Positions 14,277 through 18,383 of a DNA stretch of 18,383 bases are shown piece after piece. Within the stretch, counting starts at the first letter, position 1; every line of letters starts with the position of its first letter. The position numbers and the translations under genes are program-made. The DNA is from Clostridiaceae bacterium (GTDB lineage Bacteria > Bacillota > Clostridia > Saccharofermentanales > UBA5734): assembly GCA_012511525.1 (NCBI GenBank), contig JAAZFW010000579.1:1-18383 (forward strand), read 5' to 3'. The notes under the pieces were generated by a model. That model saw only the letters and a program-made list of their open reading frames with translations. It ran no database searches and had not been told where the DNA came from.

Positions 14277-15277
14277 CAGCGGTCGCTGTCGCTGCGCATC
14301 GGTCTGACGGCATCCAGCGCGGCGATCGCAACCTCCAGCATGCTGTCGTCGGGTTCGGCAGTGGTCAAGCGCTGCAGCCAGAGGCCCGGCCTGGAGATGA
14401 GGCGTGTCACGGCATTGTCATACCGGCCGGCCAGGCGGATAATCTCGTAGGCGATTCCGGCGACCAGCGGCACCAGGGCAAAGCGGATCAGCAGGTTTAT
14501 CCAGCGGCCCCACCAGCCGACCAGCGTAAAAATGATGATGCTGATCAGGATGACCAGGAAAAGGAAAGCAGTGCCGCAGCGGGGATGGAACCGGCTGAAC
14601 GCGCGCACGTTATCGACCGTCATCGGCTGCTGGGCCTCGTAGCAGGCGATGGTCTTGTGCTCCGCGCCGTGGTACATCCAGACCCGCCGGATTTCTTTCA
14701 TCCTATTGGCCAGCGCCAGGTAACCGATAAACAGGCTGATCCGGATCAGGCCTTCGATCAGGTTAAGCAGGACCGTCGTGCCGCGGCTCGCACCTTCCCG
14801 TCCCAATCCGCTCAGCTGGCTGATGCCGGAGGTCAGTAAATTGGGCAGCAAGATAAACAGCGCGACTGAAAACAAAATCCCGAGCGTCGCCGACCCGTAC
14901 AGCATCAGTTGCGGGTGGCCGGCGAGGAACGCGTCGATACGCTGTCCCAGCTTGCCCGGCTTGTCTTTCTGGTCCTGCTCCGGCACCGTCTCATCGTCCG
15001 ATAGTTCAGCCGATCGCAGCAGGGCCTTGGTCCCGCTGACCAGCTGGCGGAAAAGGCGGATGCTGCCGCGCACAAACGGCCAGTTGGCCATGCCGCTGAA
15101 CTGAACCATCGGCATCGCCTCGACCGAGATGGATCCGTCAGGCAGCCGGACGGCCATCGCCTTCTTTTCCGGCCCGATCATCAGCAGGCCTTCGATCAGG
15201 GCCTGGCCGCCGATCGTCGTTTTACGCCGGCACGTTGTGCTTTCAGGATCCTGCAGAGCGAGTTCTTTTTTCTTCAT
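14273..15277 (-). CDS. DUF1385 multi-pass membrane protein (YqhQ-like)
   Basis: The 334-residue protein carries the DUF1385 signatures GGQALIEG (23-30), RVWMYHGAEHKTI (198-210) and FSRFHPRCGTAFLFLV (227-242). Four hydrophobic segments are likely membrane helices: about 124-148, 168-192, 236-257 and 260-281. The conserved His, Glu and Cys residues in HGAEHK and HPRCG suggest a metal site or enzyme, but no activity is established. The family is often found beside prmC and rpmE, as here. I start it at the ATG at 15277, with GAGG 7 nt upstream; a GTG one codon earlier is possible. The stop overlaps the prmC GTG. Confidence 0.9.
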   Translation of the reverse strand: MKKKELALQDPESTTCRRKTTIGGQALIEGLLMIGPEKKAMAVRLPDGSISVEAMPMVQFSGMANWPFVRGSIRLFRQLVSGTKALLRSAELSDDETVPEQDQKDKPGKLGQRIDAFLAGHPQLMLYGSATLGILFSVALFILLPNLLTSGISQLSGLGREGASRGTTVLLNLIEGLIRISLFIGYLALANRMKEIRRVWMYHGAEHKTIACYEAQQPMTVDNVRAFSRFHPRCGTAFLFLVILISIIIFTLVGWWGRWINLLIRFALVPLVAGIAYEIIRLAGRYDNAVTRLISRPGLWLQRLTTAEPDDSMLEVAIAALDAVRPMRSDSDRW

Positions 15278-15305
15278 CACGCAACCTCGTCATGAATGCT
15301 TGAAC

Positions 15306-15337
15306 AAAAGGGAGGTCTGACTTTCACCAAACCTCCC
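15306..15337 (-). terminator. Probable (partial) terminator after rpmE
   Basis: GGGAGGT (15310-15316) pairs with ACCTCCC (15331-15337), loop of 14 nt. On the minus strand it is followed by TTTTGTTC. The T-run is short, so some read-through into the DUF1385-prmC-prfA genes is likely, and I see no obvious new promoter between. Confidence 0.7.
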
Positions 15338-15349
15338 CCCGGCAGCAGC

Positions 15350-15550
15350 TTATTTCTGTTCCATGCGCTTCTTGAACTTGTCAACGCGCCCGCCGGTGTC
15401 AACCAGCTTCTGGCGGCCCGTGAAGAACGGGTGACACTTGGAGCAGATATCCACGCTGAGGTTCTGCTTGGTCGATCCGGTCTCAAAGGTTTCACCGCAG
15501 GCACACTTGACCACGGCTTTGCCATATTTCGGATGGATACCTTCCTTCAT
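15350..15550 (-). CDS. rpmE: 50S ribosomal protein L31, zinc-binding type
   Basis: The 66-residue protein begins MKEGIHPKYGKAVVKCACGE and has the complete zinc-binding cysteine set: CAC (16, 18) and CSKC (36, 39). It includes HPFFTGRQKLVDTGGRVDKF, the bridging segment between the subunits. The zinc-free paralogue lacks these cysteines, so this is the form used when zinc is sufficient. GAGAGGTGA lies upstream of the ATG at normal spacing. It follows rho, a conserved Firmicutes order, and has its own leader with a long hairpin. Confidence 0.97.
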   Translation of the reverse strand: MKEGIHPKYGKAVVKCACGETFETGSTKQNLSVDICSKCHPFFTGRQKLVDTGGRVDKFKKRMEQK

Positions 15551-15572
15551 GTTCGTTTCACCTCTCTAAAGA

Positions 15573-15615
15573 TGCGGCGCGTGTCCACGCTGTGTGCCTC
15601 GACACGTATGCCGCA
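15573..15615 (-). promoter_or_regulatory. Long hairpin in the rpmE leader, candidate L31 leader element
   Basis: Three nested stems are visible: TGCGGC/GCCGCA (outer, 6 bp), CGTGTC/GACACG (middle, 6 bp) and CAC/GTG (inner, loop of 5), with small asymmetric internal loops ATA/C and GAGG/none. The structure lies about 22 nt before the rpmE ATG. L31 autoregulatory leaders have been reported in several phyla; a match to one of those families needs a covariance search. Confidence 0.6.
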
Positions 15616-15644
15616 CCAAAATCAGACATTGCGGAGTCGATTCT

Positions 15645-15668
15645 ATTATACTTTCGGCGCCTTGTCAA
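15645..15668 (-). promoter_or_regulatory. Possible rpmE promoter with atypical spacing
   Basis: A consensus TATAAT (15650-15645) and a consensus TTGACA (15668-15663) are present on the minus strand but only 12 nt apart, and the -35-like box overlaps the rho stop codon. The hexamer at the normal 17-nt distance is GATGAT. The -10 alone may be functional. Confidence 0.4.
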
Positions 15669-17839
15669 TCATCATCGTTGCTGGCCGTGCCATAGCGCCG
15701 GTAGTTGCTGTTGTAGCCGGTGGTGTTATAGGATCCGCCACCGCCGTAACCCGGACGTTCGGAATTCCCGTTGCCGCCCTGCGTCTGGCCGGGGCGGGTG
15801 CCGCGCATCGCCTCGAAGACATTCTTGTCGTTAAATGACACATTGACAGACGAGATGAAGTGCTCGTTGTTCTTGGTTTTCAAAAGCAAGTTGATGATCG
15901 CCTCCGTGACAGCCGACGTGTCCAGCTGCCCGAACGCCTTGCGGATCGTCCAGACGGCATCGAGCTCGCGGCTGTTCATCAAAAGCTCCTCGCGGCGCGT
16001 TCCCGACTTGTTGATGTCGATGGCGGGGAAAATGCGTTTCTCGGACAGCTTGCGGTCCAGATAGACCTCCATGTTGCCCGTGCCCTTGAACTCCTCGAAA
16101 ATGACCTCATCCATCCGCGAACCGGTCTCGATCAGGGATGTGGCGATGATCGTCAAGGAGCCGCCGTTCTCGATGTTGCGGGCCGCGCCGAAAAAGCGCT
16201 TGGGCCCATATAGGGCACCCGGATCCAGGCCGCCGGACAGTGTCCGGCCGGTGGGGTTGATCGTCAGGTTATAGGCCCTGGCCAACCGCGTCATGCTGTC
16301 CAGAAGGATCATGACATCCTGCTTCAGCTCGACCAGGCGCATCGCCCGCTCGAGCACCAGCTCGACCACCTTGGTGTGGTTCTCAGGCGTTTTGTCGAAT
16401 GTCGAGTAGACCACTTCGCCGTTGATCGACCGCTGCATGTCCGTCACTTCTTCCGGACGCTCGTCGATCAGAAGGACGATCAGCTTGGTGTCCGGATTGT
16501 TGATGCTGACGGCGTTGGCGATCTTCTGCAGCAGGATGGTTTTGCCGGCCTTGGGGGGCGAAACGATCATGCCGCGCTGGCCTTTGCCGATCGGCGCGAC
16601 CAGGTCGATAATGCGGGTCGAGAGCTCGTTGCGCGTCGTTTCCAGGACAAAACGCTCGTCGGGATAGATCGGCGTCAGGCGGTCGAAATGCGGCCGGCGG
16701 ATCATTTTTTCCGGCGGCATCCCGTTGACATCCTTAATATAGAGCAATGCCTGGTAGCGGTCGTTCTCCCGTTGCAATCGGACCGGGCCGGTGACGAAAT
16801 CGCCCGGGCGCAGGCCGAAACGGCGGATGTATTGCGGCGGCACATAGATGTCTTTGTTGCCCTGCAGGTAATTGTCCTTGCGCAGGAACCCGTAGCCGTC
16901 CGGCATGATCTCCAGAACCCCGCCCTGTACATCCGTGGTATCCGCCGCCTGCTTCTTGGGCTGATCAGACGGCTGTTCTGTCTTTTCTGCCTGCGGCTCG
17001 TCGGACTCGGCCGTCTGGGCTTCGGGGGATGTCGACTCCGCCGCGCTCGGGGCCGGTTCGGCTTTTTCCGGTGTCTCTTCTGCCGTATCTTCCGGCTGGA
17101 CCGGCTTGACATGAACCGGGGTGCGCGGGATGCGGGTCATCGACCTCGCCTGCCCGGGCCTGGGCCGATGCCCGCTGCGATGGGAGGAGACCAGGTGCTG
17201 TGCAGCGGCCTCTTCCTTCTCAATGGCAGCTTCCGAACCTTCCGGAGAGGCCTCCTCGACCGCGGGCGGGACCGTCTGCGCCACAGGCGCAGGGGCCGGC
17301 GCGGATGTCGGTTCCGGGGCCGCCGGAATCATAGATTCAGCCGAAGCGACTTCCTCAACCGGTTTTTCCGGCAGTTCTTTTTTGACAGCCGGTTTGCGCC
17401 GGCGCGATGCGGTGCGCTTTTTGGGGGGCTCCTGCGCCGGTTCGGGCGCTGCCTGGACGGCCTGTTCCAGTGTCAGCTGCTGGCTGTCTGGCCTCCCGGC
17501 TTTCTTCGCCTTCCGGGCAGGTGTCCGGCGTCGCACCGGCGCGGCCGGCTTTTCAGGCTCTGCAGGCTGTTCGGTCGGTGCCGGTTCGACCGGTTCCTTA
17601 GCCGCGCTGTCGGGCTGTGCGGCCGCCGGCTCGCTTTGGGGTTCCTCCGGCTTGGTTTCGGCTGGCGGATTGACTTTCTCATGGGTAGCCGAGTCTGCCC
17701 GCGCATCCTCCTGCTCAAGAAAATCAATGAGCTTGGCCTTGGTCATGCGCTGGGCCTGTGACTTCGTCAGCAGGCCTGCGATTTGGGCAATGGCCACAAG
17801 GTCTTCCTTGCTCTTGCCGGCCATTTTTATTGATGGCAT
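15665..17839 (-). CDS. rho: Transcription termination factor Rho with large N-terminal insertion
   Basis: Rho is a hexameric RNA translocase that ends transcription. The 724-residue product has the N-terminal SAP-like domain (about 9-43), a low-complexity region rich in Pro, Ala, Glu and Lys (about 45-300), then the RNA-binding cold-shock-like fold with DGYGFLR (314-320) and the RecA-type motor: Walker A SPPKAGKT (427-434), Walker B VMILLDSMTR (509-518), Q-loop SGGLDPGAL (535-543). The E. coli protein has 419 residues; the excess is the insert plus a Gly/Asn/Tyr-rich tail of about 45 residues (680-724). Basic clusters occur at 103-116, 140-154 and 218-239. TGAGGTGAT lies directly before the ATG, which I prefer over the ATG five codons later. 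Motor residues appear intact. Confidence 0.97.
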   Translation of the reverse strand: MPSIKMAGKSKEDLVAIAQIAGLLTKSQAQRMTKAKLIDFLEQEDARADSATHEKVNPPAETKPEEPQSEPAAAQPDSAAKEPVEPAPTEQPAEPEKPAAPVRRRTPARKAKKAGRPDSQQLTLEQAVQAAPEPAQEPPKKRTASRRRKPAVKKELPEKPVEEVASAESMIPAAPEPTSAPAPAPVAQTVPPAVEEASPEGSEAAIEKEEAAAQHLVSSHRSGHRPRPGQARSMTRIPRTPVHVKPVQPEDTAEETPEKAEPAPSAAESTSPEAQTAESDEPQAEKTEQPSDQPKKQAADTTDVQGGVLEIMPDGYGFLRKDNYLQGNKDIYVPPQYIRRFGLRPGDFVTGPVRLQRENDRYQALLYIKDVNGMPPEKMIRRPHFDRLTPIYPDERFVLETTRNELSTRIIDLVAPIGKGQRGMIVSPPKAGKTILLQKIANAVSINNPDTKLIVLLIDERPEEVTDMQRSINGEVVYSTFDKTPENHTKVVELVLERAMRLVELKQDVMILLDSMTRLARAYNLTINPTGRTLSGGLDPGALYGPKRFFGAARNIENGGSLTIIATSLIETGSRMDEVIFEEFKGTGNMEVYLDRKLSEKRIFPAIDINKSGTRREELLMNSRELDAVWTIRKAFGQLDTSAVTEAIINLLLKTKNNEHFISSVNVSFNDKNVFEAMRGTRPGQTQGGNGNSERPGYGGGGSYNTTGYNSNYRRYGTASNDDD

Positions 17840-17855
17840 GATATCACCTCATATG

Positions 17856-17978
17856 AGCTGCCCGGGAGCAGCTTGAATGCTGGGTTTGACAGACTATCCA
17901 TGAACACACGAGTAATTTGACCGCAGGGTTGCCTGATCAGAATAAGACGACGTGTGGCAGACAGAAATTGTCATCAGG
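17856..17978 (-). promoter_or_regulatory. Structured 5' leader of rho
   Basis: The predicted transcript has about 140 nt before the rho ATG. Visible pairings are CCTGAT (17978-17973) with ATCAGG (17937-17932), enclosing a GACA/TGTC hairpin, and a perfect AGCTGC/GCAGCT hairpin (17856-17873, loop of 6) just before the ribosome binding site. Rho genes are often autoregulated through their leaders; that role is inferred here. Confidence 0.45.
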
Positions 17979-17988
17979 AATTAACTTA

Positions 17989-18017
17989 ATTATAAAACGC
18001 GTGAAAAAAGACGTCAA
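17989..18017 (-). promoter_or_regulatory. Consensus sigma-A promoter for rho
   Basis: Minus strand TTGACG (18017-18012), 17-nt spacer, TATAAT (17994-17989). It is one of the best promoter matches in the window and lies about 150 nt before the rho start, downstream of the preceding gene's terminator. Confidence 0.9.
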
Positions 18018-18099
18018 GACAAAGGGCGTCGATTCAGGCAGAATCTTACAAATTACAATAGATTTGCCTTGCTGCCGTCTGCCGTTTAGGCATAAAGGC

Positions 18100-18126
18100 A
18101 AAAGCCGGCTGACACCGGCCGGCTTT
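18100..18126 (-). terminator. Intrinsic terminator after the mreB-like gene
   Basis: AAAGCCGGC (18101-18109) pairs with GCCGGCTTT (18118-18126), 9 bp, loop of 8 nt. On the minus strand it ends in TTTTGCCTTT. It lies about 30 nt after the stop at 18155. A second hairpin (TTTGCCTT 18063-18070 with AAGGCAAA 18095-18102) shares part of this arm. Confidence 0.88.
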
Positions 18127-18154
18127 CGCGGATCAGACTGATGTAAAAAGGGGT

Positions 18155-18383
18155 TCAGCTGTCGCTGAGGGCGGCGAACTTGTCCATCATGCCCAGCGCC
18201 TTACCGGTCCCGATGGCCACGCAGGAGATGGCGTCGTCAGCGACAACGACATCGATCCCGATCTTGGCTGCCAGCATGCGCTCCAGCCCGTAGAGCAGCG
18301 ATCCGCCTCCGGTCAGCACGATGCCGCGCTGGCTGATGTCTGCCATCAGCTCGGGCGGTGTCCGCTCCAGGACGGAATGGACC
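18155..18383 (-). CDS. MreB/Mbl rod-shape protein, C-terminal part (runs off right edge)
   Basis: The visible 75 residues begin VHSVLERTPPELMADISQRG and include the actin-like signature GIVLTGGGSLLYGLERML, then VVVADDAISCVAIGTGKALG, and end MMDKFAALSDS. These match the C-terminal end of MreB-family actin homologues, which form membrane-associated filaments guiding sidewall peptidoglycan synthesis. The N-terminal ATP-binding parts lie outside the window. A terminator follows directly and no mreC or mreD gene is downstream, which favours an Mbl-like copy rather than the mreBCD operon member, though the fragment is too short to decide. Confidence 0.92.
   Translation of the reverse strand, partial: VHSVLERTPPELMADISQRGIVLTGGGSLLYGLERMLAAKIGIDVVVADDAISCVAIGTGKALGMMDKFAALSDS

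Noticed and set aside
16376..17761. Open frame of 461 codons on the plus strand opposite rho
   Set aside because: It is the mirror of the GC-rich, low-complexity rho coding sequence. Its translation is a Arg/Leu/Gly/Phe-rich string with no family resemblance and no ribosome binding site that I can see.
17894..17974. 26-codon open frame in the rho leader as a leader peptide
   Set aside because: It has no ribosome binding site and its ATG would lie within about 10 nt of the predicted transcript start. Kept only as a note in the leader finding.
1..18383. Transposons, prophage, CRISPR arrays, tRNA or rRNA genes
   Set aside because: I looked for transposase or integrase-like frames, regularly spaced repeats and cloverleaf features and saw none. 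Nearly all space is filled by housekeeping genes with short gaps.

Overview
The window reads as a chromosomal housekeeping region of a high-GC member of the Firmicutes, most likely the class Clostridia. The evidence is the gene content (SpoVG, a Firmicutes-type DUF1836 protein, DUF951, DUF1385 linked to prmC, Zn-type L31, Rho), Gram-positive-style ribosome binding sites (AAGGAGG, AGGAGGTGAT) and consensus sigma-A promoters. A genus cannot be named from this sequence. I see no mobile element, tRNA, rRNA or CRISPR array. All genes lie on the minus strand except murC.

Read in the direction of minus-strand transcription (high to low coordinates): the window opens inside the 3' end of an mreB/mbl gene, closed by a terminator. 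A consensus promoter and a leader of about 140 nt then precede rho, which has a very long low-complexity N-terminal insert and a Gly/Asn/Tyr-rich tail. rpmE (L31) follows, with its own structured leader and a short terminator behind it. Next is a tightly packed translation-termination block: DUF1385 membrane protein, prmC, DUF951, DUF1836, prfA and a fused Sua5/low-molecular-weight phosphatase gene. Several of these junctions are stop/start overlaps.

A strong promoter and hairpin-rich leader then drive rpsF-ssb-rpsR, ended by a clear terminator. A further promoter starts rplI-dnaB-tilS-hpt-ftsH, in which a replication/ribosome unit runs directly into a tRNA-modification/purine-salvage/protease unit with ATGA overlaps. 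This unit converges on murC, and a near-perfect hairpin with T-runs on both strands separates them. murC and spoVG diverge from an AT-rich promoter region. spoVG is followed by a promoter and the start of glpK, which runs off the left edge.

Functionally the genes cover ribosome assembly (S6, S18, L9, L31), decoding and release (TilS, Sua5, RF1 and its methylase PrmC), replication (DnaB, SSB), transcription termination (Rho), membrane proteolysis (FtsH), purine salvage (Hpt), wall synthesis and shape (MurC, MreB-like) and glycerol use (GlpK). I found no convincing new defence or metabolic system. The most unusual items are the Sua5-phosphatase fusion, whose phosphatase loop has the Thr typical of arginine phosphatases, the Rho architecture, the structured leaders in front of rpmE, rpsF and rho, and the DUF951-DUF1836 pair placed between prmC and prfA.
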